Source: Anatilimnocola aggregata (GTDB lineage: Bacteria > Planctomycetota > Planctomycetia > Pirellulales > Pirellulaceae). Taken from it: 64,000 nucleotides of DNA. The stretch's first letter is position 1. Each line of letters begins with the position of its first letter. Below the pieces are notes generated by a model. That model searched no databases. It worked only from the letters and a program-made list of their open reading frames with translations, and was not told where the DNA came from. The position numbers and the translations under genes were made by a program. The stretch lies in NCBI RefSeq assembly GCF_007747655.1, contig NZ_CP036274.1:1798001-1862000 (forward strand), in the 5' to 3' direction. Positions 50,812-59,947 of the stretch are shown here, piece by piece.

Positions 50812-52113
50812 ATGCTCTCTGCCGCCAATGCGGGCCAATTCAAACGTCGTCGTTACAACGGGTGTGCAGTGGAACCGGAACGCCTGATCAGCCTGCTGGG
50901 CTTGGTGGTGATGATTTTCCTGGCCTGGCTGATGAGCTCGCACAAGCGCAAGTTCCCCTGGCGCATTGTGGTCGCTGGCGTGGTTCTCCAGTTCTTCCTG
51001 GCCTGGTTGACGTTGATGACGGAGCCTGGCTTGTGGTTCTTCAAAGTCATCGGCGACTTCTTTACCAAGATTCTCGAGTTCACGGACCAAGGTTCGAAGT
51101 TTGTCTTTGGCGACGATTTTCGCGAGCACTACTTCGCCTTCAAGGTGCTGCCGACCATCATCTTCTTCTCGTGCTTCATGTCGATTTTGTACTACGTGGG
51201 GGCGATGCAGTATTTGGTCAAAGGATTGGCCTGGTTCATGCAAAAAACGCTGGGCACGTCGGGCGCGGAAACCCTGTCGGCAAGTGCGAATATCTTTCTC
51301 GGCCAAACCGAGGCACCGCTGGTCATCAAGCCTTACTTACCAACGATGACCCGGTCGGAGCTTAATGCCGTGATGGTCGGTGGGTTCTCGACGATCTCGG
51401 GCGGTGTGCTCGCCGCGTTTGTGGGCATGGGAATCGATGCGGGGCATCTGGTGACAGCTTCGGTGATCTCGGCACCAGCCAGCTTGCTCATCGCCAAAAT
51501 CATGCAACCCGAAACCGAGGTTCCGCATACGTTTGGCGAAGTCCGCATCGAACCGCCCAAAGTTGGAGCGAACGTCATCGAGGCGGCGGCGATTGGCGCG
51601 AGCGACGGACTCAAGCTCGCCCTGAATGTGGCAGCCATGCTGGTGGCCTTCATGGCACTCATTGCCATGGGCGACTATTTGGTGCAGGCCCTGGGGGATG
51701 CGATCTCGCATTACACCGTGTTTATCTCGGCCCGCGACTGGTCGCTGCAAAACGCCCTCGGCGCTCTCTTCGCCCCCATCGGTTTCTTAATGGGCATTGA
51801 ATGGAAAGATTGCGGCCGCGCCGGAGAACTGCTCGGCCTCAAAATGTTCGCCAACGAGTTCGTCGCCTACGACATGCTGCACACCTGGATCAAGCCCGAC
51901 TCCGGAATCAAGCTGCAACCGCGGACCATCGTCATCATGACTTATGCCCTCTGCGGATTCTCGAACTTTGCTTCGATTGGCATTCAGATTGGCGGCCTCG
52001 GCGCGATGGCTCCCGAACGGCAAAGCGATTTGGCCCGCCTTGGTCTGCGCGCCATGTTGGGCGGCACCATGGCCTGCTGCATGACCGCGTGTGTGGCGGG
52101 AGTGCTGATTTAA
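50812..52113 (+). CDS. CNT-family nucleoside transporter (NupC-like)
   Basis: CNT transporters import nucleosides with protons or sodium. The 433-residue product (or 414 from GTG 50869; the start is uncertain) has about ten hydrophobic helices and the family motifs. These are FFSCFMSILYYVGAMQYLVKGLAWFMQ, the substrate-site IFLGQTEAPLVIKPYLPTMTRSELNAVMVGGFSTISG (~157-190), ASVISAPASLLIAK, and LGLKMFANEFVAYDMLH with YALCGFSNFASIGIQIGGLGAMAP. It is divergent from the leuA leader. It is followed by a small membrane protein gene 22 nt downstream. Confidence 0.93.
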   Translation: MLSAANAGQFKRRRYNGCAVEPERLISLLGLVVMIFLAWLMSSHKRKFPWRIVVAGVVLQFFLAWLTLMTEPGLWFFKVIGDFFTKILEFTDQGSKFVFGDDFREHYFAFKVLPTIIFFSCFMSILYYVGAMQYLVKGLAWFMQKTLGTSGAETLSASANIFLGQTEAPLVIKPYLPTMTRSELNAVMVGGFSTISGGVLAAFVGMGIDAGHLVTASVISAPASLLIAKIMQPETEVPHTFGEVRIEPPKVGANVIEAAAIGASDGLKLALNVAAMLVAFMALIAMGDYLVQALGDAISHYTVFISARDWSLQNALGALFAPIGFLMGIEWKDCGRAGELLGLKMFANEFVAYDMLHTWIKPDSGIKLQPRTIVIMTYALCGFSNFASIGIQIGGLGAMAPERQSDLARLGLRAMLGGTMACCMTACVAGVLI

Positions 52114-52135
52114 CGCACGAGAGGAGAATGGAATA

Positions 52136-52525
52136 ATGACCGAATGCCGCGGAGCATCTGGCTCACTCCGTTTTTCACTTCGCACGCTCCTCATTGCGAT
52201 GCTGCTGGCGGGTCCGCTCTGCGCAGTAGGGTGGAAAAAATATGTCGCCTGGCAGGAGTGGAAAGCGGAACAGGAGGCGGCGGCAGCGAACCAGTTAAAA
52301 TGGCAGAATGCGGTGATAATAGCGGCGCAGAAAGGAACGTTGAGCCAATCCAGCACCATAGGTTCCCCGATTCCCTATGAACAGCTTTCTGCTGCTGAAG
52401 TTAAAGCAGAGGTTGAACGACTCGATCGCGAAGCAATTTTCATTCGACGAACTGGCCCTCTTCGAGAAGTGATCGACGAACGCGAAGCAGCCTCAATGGA
52501 ATCAAGCCAGTTCGAAAATAGGTAA
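52136..52525 (+). CDS. small single-pass membrane hypothetical protein
   Basis: The 129-residue protein has an N-terminal basic segment and one hydrophobic helix (LRTLLIAMLLAGPLCAVGW, about residues 13-31) of the kind seen in many planctomycete hypothetical proteins ('FSLRTLLIAMLLAGPL'). A charged helical tail without recognisable domain follows. It is 22 nt after the nucleoside transporter stop and on the same strand, so probably cotranscribed. Function unknown. Confidence 0.7.
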   Translation: MTECRGASGSLRFSLRTLLIAMLLAGPLCAVGWKKYVAWQEWKAEQEAAAANQLKWQNAVIIAAQKGTLSQSSTIGSPIPYEQLSAAEVKAEVERLDREAIFIRRTGPLREVIDEREAASMESSQFENR

Positions 52526-52552
52526 CCGTTTACGCCGGCACCTCTTTAGGAA

Positions 52553-52718
52553 ACCCGAAGCGTCAGCGAGGAAAGCGAGCGCGAGGTAAGGAAGTGCAAG
52601 TCTCTCGAAATGCGTTGAGATGACTCGCGTGGCACCATAGCGCTGGCAACAGCGAATGGTCTAACTATCGCGACGGCTCTTCACCGCGATCAGCACGCGC
52701 CTCGCTCACGCTTCGGGT
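52553..52718. repeat. inverted-repeat element ACCCGAAGCGT…CGCTTCGGGT
   Basis: ACCCGAAGCGTCAGCGAGG (52553-52571) and CCTCGCTCACGCTTCGGGT (52700-52718) are complementary at 18 of 19 positions over 128 bases of spacer. The rest of this intergenic region (52526-53172) holds the paired hairpins at 52892 and otherwise nothing I can identify. Confidence 0.75.
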
Positions 52719-52891
52719 CACCTGAAATGCGGCAAAACCGAATGTCAGTACCCCCGACATCATGCGGGCGTGAATGGCTACAAAAATAGCGTATTGAACT
52801 CACCGGTAGATCTCTCCCCGTAAAAGTCATACTGCGCGCGAGTTTGACCAACTTACGCGCACTCACGCTGCGCCAACTGCAAAAGGGGGGT

Positions 52892-52984
52892 GTCCAACAA
52901 AGGGGGGCATAGTTGGACGCGCGCTAGCGCAACTCTCGGGTTTCCGGCGCAACTGTGTCCAACAATGTGCCCGAAGTTGGACAC
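52892..52984. repeat. paired-hairpin element, copy 2 (GTCCAAC type)
   Basis: Hairpin A pairs GTCCAAC (52892-52898) with GTTGGAC (52912-52918). Hairpin B pairs GTGTCCAAC (52955-52963) with GTTGGACAC (52976-52984) around AATGTGCCCGAA. The intervening GCGCAACTCTCGG (52927-52939) is identical to copy 1, whereas both stems differ in sequence yet keep full pairing. Confidence 0.85.
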
Positions 52985-53172
52985 TTTGGACAATTTTGGT
53001 TTATCGAAGAGTGGCCTGCGATCGACGTAAGTCCGGCCAACCGTTCGGCCCCCAAAGTTGCCATCCGGCGGCCCGTGGGCTAACATCAGGCGCTAGTTCC
53101 TGCCGCGGTTTTTCCGCTGCGTGATGCCGCTACCTTTCCCGCCGTCCATTTTCCCCTCGTGTGAGGCCCACC

Positions 53173-54438
53173 ATGCGTCGCTGGTTTGCTTGCTCGCTGT
53201 TTGTCTTGTTGTTCGGGGGAATGCTCGCGAGCCACGCTGCCGCGCAGGAATGGACCCGGTTTCGCGGACCCAATGGCACAGGCGAAAGCGAAGCCACCAC
53301 GGTCCCCGGTTCGTGGACCGACAAAGATTACAACTGGGTCGCTCAACTGCCGGGCATTGGCCACAGCAGCCCGGTGATTTGGAAGGACAAGATTTTTCTG
53401 CTGAGTGCCGACCCCAAGACGGCCGCGCGGCATGTTCTGTGTCTCAATAGTGCCGACGGCAAGATCGTCTGGCAGCGAGACTTCCCCGGCGTGGTGCATC
53501 ACCTGCACGTGCGCAGCAGCTTTGCGTCGTGCACGCCCTGTGTCGACGAGTCGCAAGTCTACGTGGCGTGGTCCGATCCTGATCACACCTGGTTCAAGGC
53601 CTTCGATCATGACGGCAACGAGAAGTGGTCGCTCGATCTCGGCTCGTGGGTCAGCCAGCATGGCTTCGGCCAAAGCCCGATGATCTATAACGACCTGGTC
53701 ATCATCACCTGCTCGCAAGAAGCTTCGAAGCAAGCCGGGGTGCCTGAGCCGCGCGAAAGCTTTATCGTGGCCGTCGACAAAGCGACCGGCAAGCAGCGTT
53801 GGCGGAAGGACTGCGTCATTGATACCGCTTCGTACTCGGTCCCCACGATTCGTAAGAATGAAAGTGGTGCCGACGAACTGGTGATGGCTTCGACGGGCGA
53901 AGGTCTGTTCGCGGTCGACCCGGCGACCGGCAAGACGAACTGGGCCAGCAAGGTGTTCAAGATGCGCACCATCAGCAGCCCGCAGTTGGTGAGCGGCTTG
54001 ATTTTTGGCACCACGGGCTCGGGCGGTGGCGGCAACTATGTCGTCGCGGTGCGGCCCGGCCCCACGCCGGAAATCGCTTACGAAATCAAGAAGGAAGCTC
54101 CTTACGTTCCCACTCCGGTGGCCCGTGGCAACTTGATGTTCCTCTGGTCGGATAAGGGAATTGTCACCTGCATCAACGCCGAAGATGGCAGCAAGGTCTG
54201 GCAACAGCGGATCGGTGGCGTCGGCAACAGTGGCTCGCCGATTCGCGTGAACGACAAGATCTACTGCGTGGATGAGGCCGGTATGATGGTCGTGCTGGGG
54301 GCCGGTAACGAATACAAGCTGCACGGCAAGATGGACCTGAAAGAAGAGTGCCGTTCGACTCCTGCCGTCTCGGATGGCCGGTTGTACATTCGCACGCTCT
54401 CGAAGCTTTATTCAATCGGTGGTAAAAGTGGCTCGTGA
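53173..54438 (+). CDS. exported PQQ-like beta-propeller repeat protein
   Basis: ATG 53173 follows GAGG and gives a signal peptide (WFACSLFVLLFGGMLASHAAAQ). The 421-residue protein has the entry motif EWTRFRGPNGTGESEATTVPGSW and blades such as CLNSADGKIVWQRDFPG, AVDPATGKTNWASKVF and CINAEDGSKVWQQRIGG. It is the fourth propeller of the window. The stop overlaps the GTG start of the HyuAB gene (GTGA), so the two are translationally coupled and may act in one process. The propeller is periplasmic while HyuAB is probably cytoplasmic. Confidence 0.9.
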   Translation: MRRWFACSLFVLLFGGMLASHAAAQEWTRFRGPNGTGESEATTVPGSWTDKDYNWVAQLPGIGHSSPVIWKDKIFLLSADPKTAARHVLCLNSADGKIVWQRDFPGVVHHLHVRSSFASCTPCVDESQVYVAWSDPDHTWFKAFDHDGNEKWSLDLGSWVSQHGFGQSPMIYNDLVIITCSQEASKQAGVPEPRESFIVAVDKATGKQRWRKDCVIDTASYSVPTIRKNESGADELVMASTGEGLFAVDPATGKTNWASKVFKMRTISSPQLVSGLIFGTTGSGGGGNYVVAVRPGPTPEIAYEIKKEAPYVPTPVARGNLMFLWSDKGIVTCINAEDGSKVWQQRIGGVGNSGSPIRVNDKIYCVDEAGMMVVLGAGNEYKLHGKMDLKEECRSTPAVSDGRLYIRTLSKLYSIGGKSGS

Positions 54439-57400
54439 GTGATCGCTGGAGCTTTTGGCTCGATGTAGGGGGCACGTTTACCGATTGTCTGGCGCTGCGG
54501 CCCGATGGCGTTTTGCTGCGGCGCAAAGTGCTGAGTTCCGCACGAACGAAGGGGCGATTAGCGTTCGACTCCTCGGCGGCAATTTTGCTCGACCCGGCTC
54601 GGCAAGAGCCGGACAACTTTTGGGCCGGCTACGTTTTGCGCGTGCTCAATGCCCAAGGGCAACTGGTCGATGCCAGCCCGATCCTGCATTCGAGCCCCAC
54701 CACAGGCGCGCTCGAACTGGCCGAGCCGTTGCAAACTTCGGTTCAACTGGGTGGGCATTCTTATGAGATCATTTCTCCCGAGCCCGCGCCGATCTTGGCC
54801 ATTCGCCTGTTCCTTGGTCTGAAGTACCACGAATCCATTCCCCCCTGCGATGTGAAACTGGGCACGACGAAAGGAACGAACGCGCTGCTCACGCGCACAG
54901 GAGCTGCGACGGCCTTCATCACCACCAAGGGCTTTGGAGACTTGCTGCGGATCGGCTACCAGAACCGGCCTAAGCTGTTCGCACTGAACATTCAGAAGCA
55001 AGTGCCGCTGCACGAAGTGTCGGTGGAAGTTGAAGAGCGCGTGGCCGCTGATGGGACGGTGCTGCACGCGCTCAATGCCGAACAAGCGCGGAGCAAACTG
55101 CAGCAATTGCGCGAGCTAGGTATCGGGTCGCTGGCGATTTGCCTGCTGCATGCGTGGAAGAATTCCGCGCACGAACTGCAACTGGAACAGCTCGCGCGCG
55201 AGGCGGGCTTTGCCGACATTAGCGTGTCGCATCGCGTCTCGCCGGGCATGAAGATTGTCCCTCGCGGTGATACGACCCTGGTCGATGCTTACCTTAGTCC
55301 AGTGCTGCGCGACTATGTGCGTCAGCTGCAATCGCTTCTGCCTGGGAGCGATCTCAGGCTGCTCACTTCTGCTGGTTCGCTCGTTCGTGCCGAGAATTTC
55401 ACCGGCAAAGATAGTGTCCTCTCGGGCCCGGCTGGCGGAGTGACGGGCTTTGCCCGAGCTGCCGAGGCCGCTGGTTTCCGGCGGGCCATTGGCTTTGATA
55501 TGGGGGGCACGAGCACGGACGTGGCTCGTTATGCGGGGCAATTCGAAACCGAGTACGAAACGCAAAAAGCGGGCGTGCGACTGGTGACTCCGATGCTTGC
55601 CGTCGAAACGGTCGCAGCGGGTGGCGGTTCGATTTGCCGCTGGGATGGTGTGAAGCTGATCGTCGGTCCTGAGAGTGCTGGTGCCGATCCTGGTCCTGCC
55701 TGCTATGGCCGCGGTGGTCCGCTCACGGTCACCGATTGCAACTTCTACCTCGGCCGCATCGTCCCTGCCCACTTTCCGTTTCCGCTCGATCTGGCAGCGG
55801 TCGAAACTCGCCTGGGCGAAGTGGCTGCCGCTTTAAGCAGCAGCAGTGCGCCAGCGCGAACCAGCGCCGAACTGGCGAGCGGCTTTATCGAGATTGCGAA
55901 CGCCCACATGGCAGCCGCGATTCGCAGCGTATCGATCGCGCGGGGTTACGACGTGCGCGATAATCTGCTCGTCGCCTTTGGCGCGGCAGCCGCGCAGCAC
56001 GCGTGCGCGGTCGCTCGTCAGCTGGGGATGAAGCAAATCCTCAGCCATCCCGATGCAGGCGTGCTCAGCGCGCTGGGTATTGGCCTGGCCGATGTAATTA
56101 AGCACGAAGTGGCGCCGCTGTATTGCGAGTGGCCGCAATTGCCGGCTGATGAACTCAAGGAGATTTTCCTCCGCCTGCACGATCAGGCTCGTGCAGCGCT
56201 GTTGGCAGAAGGGGTCGCGCCTGAACAGATGACGTTCACGCGGCAACTCGATTTGCGCTATGCCGGTACCGATGTGCCGCTGACGGTGAATGAACCAGCC
56301 GATCTCGATTGGCCGCAGGCCTTCGCTGCCGAACATCAGCGGCGCTATGGCTACGTGCAGCCTGGGCGCGAATTGGCCATCGCCTGCGCGCGCGTCACGG
56401 GAGTTGGCCACAGCAATTCGCGCTTGCCCGTTTCAGTACCAGTGAATTGGTACTTGCCGACGTTTTCGCAAACACAACTGCTGCACGAATCTGGCTCGAG
56501 CGAGCTGGTTCCGCTGTTCGATCGAACCTCACTTCGACCGGGCGCTCGCATCGACGGTCCCGCGATCATCGTCGAACCGCTGACCACGACCATCGTCGAC
56601 CCCGCTTGGCAAGCCACGATGCTCAGTGACGGCGAACTGTTGCTGAACGATGTTCTGTCAAACGGCGATCTTCGCACGGAGGATACTCGGGAGGGCGAGG
56701 CTCCTGCCGAGCCGCCGCGTTTAGCAAGAGGTCACGGCTCGGCAGGAGCCTCCCACTCCCGACTACAAGCCTCCCAACTACAGCAGGAAGCCGATCCCGT
56801 CTTGCTCGAGATCTTCAATCAGCAGTTCACTGCAATCGCGACTCAGATGGGGCATACACTGCGGAATACGTCGGTCAGTGTGAACGTGAAGGAAAGACTC
56901 GATTTCAGCTGCGCGATCTTCACCCCGGCCGGTGATCTGGTCGTTAACGCGCCGCACATTCCCGTGCATCTGGGAGCGATGAGTGAGACCGTTCGCAGCG
57001 TGCTGCGAGACTGCAGCCCACTCGCTCCTGGCGATGTGGTCGTCACTAACGATCCGTATCGCGGCGGCTCGCATCTGCCCGATGTCACGGTCGTTACTCC
57101 CGTTTTCAACGCCGCGAGTGAGTTGCTCTTCTTCACTGCCAGCCGGGCCCATCATGCGGAAATCGGCGGGATTACGCCGGGCTCAATGCCGCCGTTCTCC
57201 AAGTCGCTCTCAGAAGAAGGAGTTTTGATTCGGAACTTCAAAGTGCTGCAAGCTGGGCACGAATGTTTTGGCGAACTCGCCCAACTGCTATTGAGCGGAC
57301 CATTTCCGACGCGCGCGGTCGCGCACAACCTGGCCGATATCCGCGCGCAATTGGCCGCGAATCAACAGGGGGCAACCGAACTGCTCAAGCTCGTCGAGCG

Positions 57401-58355
57401 GTATTCGTTGCCGGTCGTCCGCGCCTATATGCAGCACATTAGCACGGCGGCGGAAACCAAGACCAGGCACGCCATCGCGCGGCTGTCGCTGGGGACGCGC
57501 AGGTTCGTCGATTATCTGGACGATGGAACACGGATTGAGGTCACCATCACCGCACGCTCAGCTGAGGAGTTTCCCGCCAAGCCGCTGCTCATCGATTTCA
57601 CCGGTACCGCGGGTGTGCATCCCGGCAACTTGAACGCCAACCGCGCGATCGTCACAGCTGCTGTTTTGTATTCGCTCCGGCTGCTCGTTGCCGAAGACAT
57701 TCCGCTGAACGAAGGAGTCCTCGCGCCGGTCGAACTGGTGATTCCACCAGGCCTGCTCAATCCCCCGGCCAGCGAACGGGCCGAAGATTGTCCCGCGATT
57801 GTGGGCGGCAATGTCGAAACGTCGCAGCGCGTGGTCGACGTGTTGCTCGCCGCGCTCGATCTGGCCGCCGCCAGTCAGGGGACGATGAACAACCTGCTGT
57901 TTGGCGACAAGACGTTCGGCTATTACGAAACGATTTGCGGCGGCAGCGGGGCAACTGCATCTGCCAGCGGCGCGAATGCCGTGCATACGCACATGACGAA
58001 TACGCGCATCACGGATCCGGAAGTCCTTGAGCATCGCTTTCCCGTCCGGTTACATCGCTTCGCCATTCGCACCAGCAGCGGCGGCGCTGGCGCACAGCAC
58101 GGCGGCGATGGCATCGTCCGCGAGCTCGAATTCCTGCAGCCGATGACGGTCTCGCTCCTCACGCAGCGGCGCGGCGATTATCGGCCCTTCGGTTTGCATG
58201 GTGGCGAGCCCGGCGCAAAGGGGATCAACCTGTTGCAACGCGCTGGGCAATTGCCAGAAACGTTGCCAAGCGGAAGTCAACTTGCCGTGCAGGCCGGCGA
58301 CCGCCTCACGCTCGAAACTCCCGGTGGCGGCGGTTGGGGTGCGGTTCAGCAGTAA
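54435..58355 (+). CDS. fused hydantoinase/5-oxoprolinase HyuA-HyuB
   Basis: This 1306-residue protein joins both subunits of the ATP-dependent hydantoinase/oxoprolinase/acetone-carboxylase-like family. The HyuA half (about 1-740) has [41 protein letters not shown] and [19 protein letters not shown]. The HyuB half (about 785-1300) starts [26 protein letters not shown], and later has [33 protein letters not shown] and [23 protein letters not shown]. The fused order matches eukaryotic-type 5-oxoprolinase, so 5-oxoproline hydrolysis is one possible activity. Between the halves lies a palindrome-derived insert ([21 protein letters not shown]). Confidence 0.93.
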   Translation: MSDRWSFWLDVGGTFTDCLALRPDGVLLRRKVLSSARTKGRLAFDSSAAILLDPARQEPDNFWAGYVLRVLNAQGQLVDASPILHSSPTTGALELAEPLQTSVQLGGHSYEIISPEPAPILAIRLFLGLKYHESIPPCDVKLGTTKGTNALLTRTGAATAFITTKGFGDLLRIGYQNRPKLFALNIQKQVPLHEVSVEVEERVAADGTVLHALNAEQARSKLQQLRELGIGSLAICLLHAWKNSAHELQLEQLAREAGFADISVSHRVSPGMKIVPRGDTTLVDAYLSPVLRDYVRQLQSLLPGSDLRLLTSAGSLVRAENFTGKDSVLSGPAGGVTGFARAAEAAGFRRAIGFDMGGTSTDVARYAGQFETEYETQKAGVRLVTPMLAVETVAAGGGSICRWDGVKLIVGPESAGADPGPACYGRGGPLTVTDCNFYLGRIVPAHFPFPLDLAAVETRLGEVAAALSSSSAPARTSAELASGFIEIANAHMAAAIRSVSIARGYDVRDNLLVAFGAAAAQHACAVARQLGMKQILSHPDAGVLSALGIGLADVIKHEVAPLYCEWPQLPADELKEIFLRLHDQARAALLAEGVAPEQMTFTRQLDLRYAGTDVPLTVNEPADLDWPQAFAAEHQRRYGYVQPGRELAIACARVTGVGHSNSRLPVSVPVNWYLPTFSQTQLLHESGSSELVPLFDRTSLRPGARIDGPAIIVEPLTTTIVDPAWQATMLSDGELLLNDVLSNGDLRTEDTREGEAPAEPPRLARGHGSAGASHSRLQASQLQQEADPVLLEIFNQQFTAIATQMGHTLRNTSVSVNVKERLDFSCAIFTPAGDLVVNAPHIPVHLGAMSETVRSVLRDCSPLAPGDVVVTNDPYRGGSHLPDVTVVTPVFNAASELLFFTASRAHHAEIGGITPGSMPPFSKSLSEEGVLIRNFKVLQAGHECFGELAQLLLSGPFPTRAVAHNLADIRAQLAANQQGATELLKLVERYSLPVVRAYMQHISTAAETKTRHAIARLSLGTRRFVDYLDDGTRIEVTITARSAEEFPAKPLLIDFTGTAGVHPGNLNANRAIVTAAVLYSLRLLVAEDIPLNEGVLAPVELVIPPGLLNPPASERAEDCPAIVGGNVETSQRVVDVLLAALDLAAASQGTMNNLLFGDKTFGYYETICGGSGATASASGANAVHTHMTNTRITDPEVLEHRFPVRLHRFAIRTSSGGAGAQHGGDGIVRELEFLQPMTVSLLTQRRGDYRPFGLHGGEPGAKGINLLQRAGQLPETLPSGSQLAVQAGDRLTLETPGGGGWGAVQQ
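56687..56763. repeat. translated palindromic repeat inside HyuAB
   Basis: CTCGGGAGGGCGAGGCTCCT (56687-56706) continues through GCCGAGCCG, and the imperfect inverted arm CGGCTCGGCAGGAGCCTCCC begins at 56736. It is in frame and encodes [20 protein letters not shown] (residues ~753-772) in the linker between HyuA and HyuB. One arm recurs at 1582-1610. Confidence 0.85.
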
Positions 58356-58360
58356 CCTTC

Positions 58361-59314
58361 TTAAACGCCAACTTCGTCGGTCGAATGAGGTTCGACATGG
58401 ACGAAGGCATCGGCAATTCGCAAGTTTGACGTGCGCAGGGCACTGCGCACACGACCACCAATGAAGTGCCCCTCTTGCACCGTCGCGAAGGCATCGACTT
58501 CGATGTGAATCTCGACAAAAAACGTCATGCCACTTTTGCGGATGCGGCACTTCTCCACGGCCCGCACCCCTTCGACCTGGCTGGCTACTTGCCGTACCTG
58601 TTCGGCGAAATGCTTGGGGGGAGCAGCGTCGAGCAGATCGCGAATCGCCATTCGCATCAAATGCACTCCGCTGTAGACAATCACCACGCAGGCCACGAGC
58701 GCCGCCCAATCATCGGCCGGTTCGTAGCCTGGGCCGCCGATGAGACCAATGGTGATGCCGACAAACGCAGCAAACGAAGTAAGTGCATCGGAACGATGAT
58801 GCCAAGCATCGGCTTGCAGCGACGAGCTGTCGGCTGCTGCGCCGATCTTGCCGATCCAGCGTGCCATGACTTCTTTCGTCACGACAACAATGCCCAGAAC
58901 GAGCAAAGTTGACCAATGCGGCAGATGATGCGGCGTGAGAATCTCACGCACACTCTGCACTGCAATGACCACGGCGGCCACCAGCAGCGCTAACGCCGCC
59001 ACGATTCCGGCAAGCGCTTCTGCTTTGCCATAACCATAGGGATGTTTCTCGTCTGCAGGAGAAACAGCGACCTGCAAACCTCCCCAAACAACCAGCGAGG
59101 TGACAATGTCGGAAGTTGACTCAATGCCGTCGGCAATCAGGGCGTAGGAGTTGCCCACAACTCCGGCCAGAATCTTGATTGCCGCAAGCGCCGCATTCAC
59201 CGCCACGCTGACGAGCGGCAACTGGGTGATGGTCTCGGGCGAAGCTGGTTCCGGCGATGGCATGCGGTGGGAGATTAATGTTGGGACGCGATTTAGGATT
59301 GCGGGGACGTTCAA
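58361..59314 (-). CDS. cation diffusion facilitator (CDF) transporter
   Basis: CDF proteins export Zn2+, Fe2+ or Mn2+ by proton antiport. The 317-residue product has six hydrophobic helices and the two metal-site helices: ALIADGIESTSDIVTSLVVWG (TM2, ~57-77) and LQADAWHHRSDALTSFAAFVG (TM5, ~168-188), with the HxxxD pattern. A C-terminal cytoplasmic ferredoxin-like domain follows (RAVEKCRIRKSGMTFFVEIHIEVD, VHVEPHS). TM2 shows DGIES where many Zn transporters have HDLAD, so metal preference may differ. The stop lies 5 nt from the HyuAB stop (convergent). Confidence 0.92.
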   Translation of the reverse strand: MNVPAILNRVPTLISHRMPSPEPASPETITQLPLVSVAVNAALAAIKILAGVVGNSYALIADGIESTSDIVTSLVVWGGLQVAVSPADEKHPYGYGKAEALAGIVAALALLVAAVVIAVQSVREILTPHHLPHWSTLLVLGIVVVTKEVMARWIGKIGAAADSSSLQADAWHHRSDALTSFAAFVGITIGLIGGPGYEPADDWAALVACVVIVYSGVHLMRMAIRDLLDAAPPKHFAEQVRQVASQVEGVRAVEKCRIRKSGMTFFVEIHIEVDAFATVQEGHFIGGRVRSALRTSNLRIADAFVHVEPHSTDEVGV

Positions 59315-59472
59315 TCTAGCGAGGGAGCTTCAGTTGCAGGGGCGCGACCCCGCCCGCCCGAAAGATTTCCGAAAATACGTGGCGGGCGACGCGGTCGGTT
59401 TGCGGGCTAAAGGTGACGAAGCAACTGACGCTTCGCAACCCGCACAAAACCCTAAGATTTGGAGTCCTGACC

Positions 59473-59784
59473 ATGAAACTTGCAACTCTCGCCGCGTCCC
59501 TGGTTGTTGCCGCTGTCGCCCTGATCGCCGTCGAATCGGCTTCCGCTCAAGGCTTCGGTGGACATCAACAAAGCTACTCCACTGGGTACGGCTATCGCCC
59601 AGCCCCGTACTGCCCGCCGCAGTTCTGCCCGCCGCAGTTCTGCCCGCCCCAATACGGCCGGCCCTACTGCCCACCGAGCTTCCAGCCCAACTGCTTCCCC
59701 ACTCGCCCGCAGCCTTGGTGCGGCACCGGGATGCAACGCTCGAACTTCGGTTACGGCTTCGGTGGCGGTTACGGCAACCCCTAA
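59473..59784 (+). CDS. small secreted CPPQF-repeat protein
   Basis: ATG 59473 follows GGAG. A signal peptide (LAASLVVAAVALIAVESASAQ) is followed by about 80 residues rich in Tyr, Pro, Gly and Cys, with three tandem CPPQF/CPPQY units and a C-terminal GYGFGGGYGNP. The Cys-Pro repeat might form a cross-linked surface polymer. The family is unknown to me. A strong terminator follows the stop. Confidence 0.7.
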   Translation: MKLATLAASLVVAAVALIAVESASAQGFGGHQQSYSTGYGYRPAPYCPPQFCPPQFCPPQYGRPYCPPSFQPNCFPTRPQPWCGTGMQRSNFGYGFGGGYGNP

Positions 59785-59814
59785 GTTGTTGCTGAATCAC
59801 AACCTAAGAAGATA

Positions 59815-59842
59815 GCCCCGGTGTCACAGCCGGGGCATTTTT
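59815..59842 (+). terminator. intrinsic terminator
   Basis: GCCCCGG/CCGGGGC forms a 7-bp perfect stem around TGTCACAG and is followed by ATTTTT. It lies 31 nt after the stop of the CPPQF gene. Confidence 0.85.
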
Positions 59843-59947
59843 CGTTCTTGCTCAGCCCGTCTAAGATTTGATTGCGCGAAACCGCCAAGCCATAATACGA
59901 CCTCACGACTCGCACTTTCGATGTCTCTCGGCAGTGAGATTTCTTCC

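Noticed and set aside
53086-54324. 412-codon frame antisense to the propeller gene at 53173
   Set aside because: It is an antisense shadow with no domain; the plus strand has the propeller blades and coupling to HyuAB.
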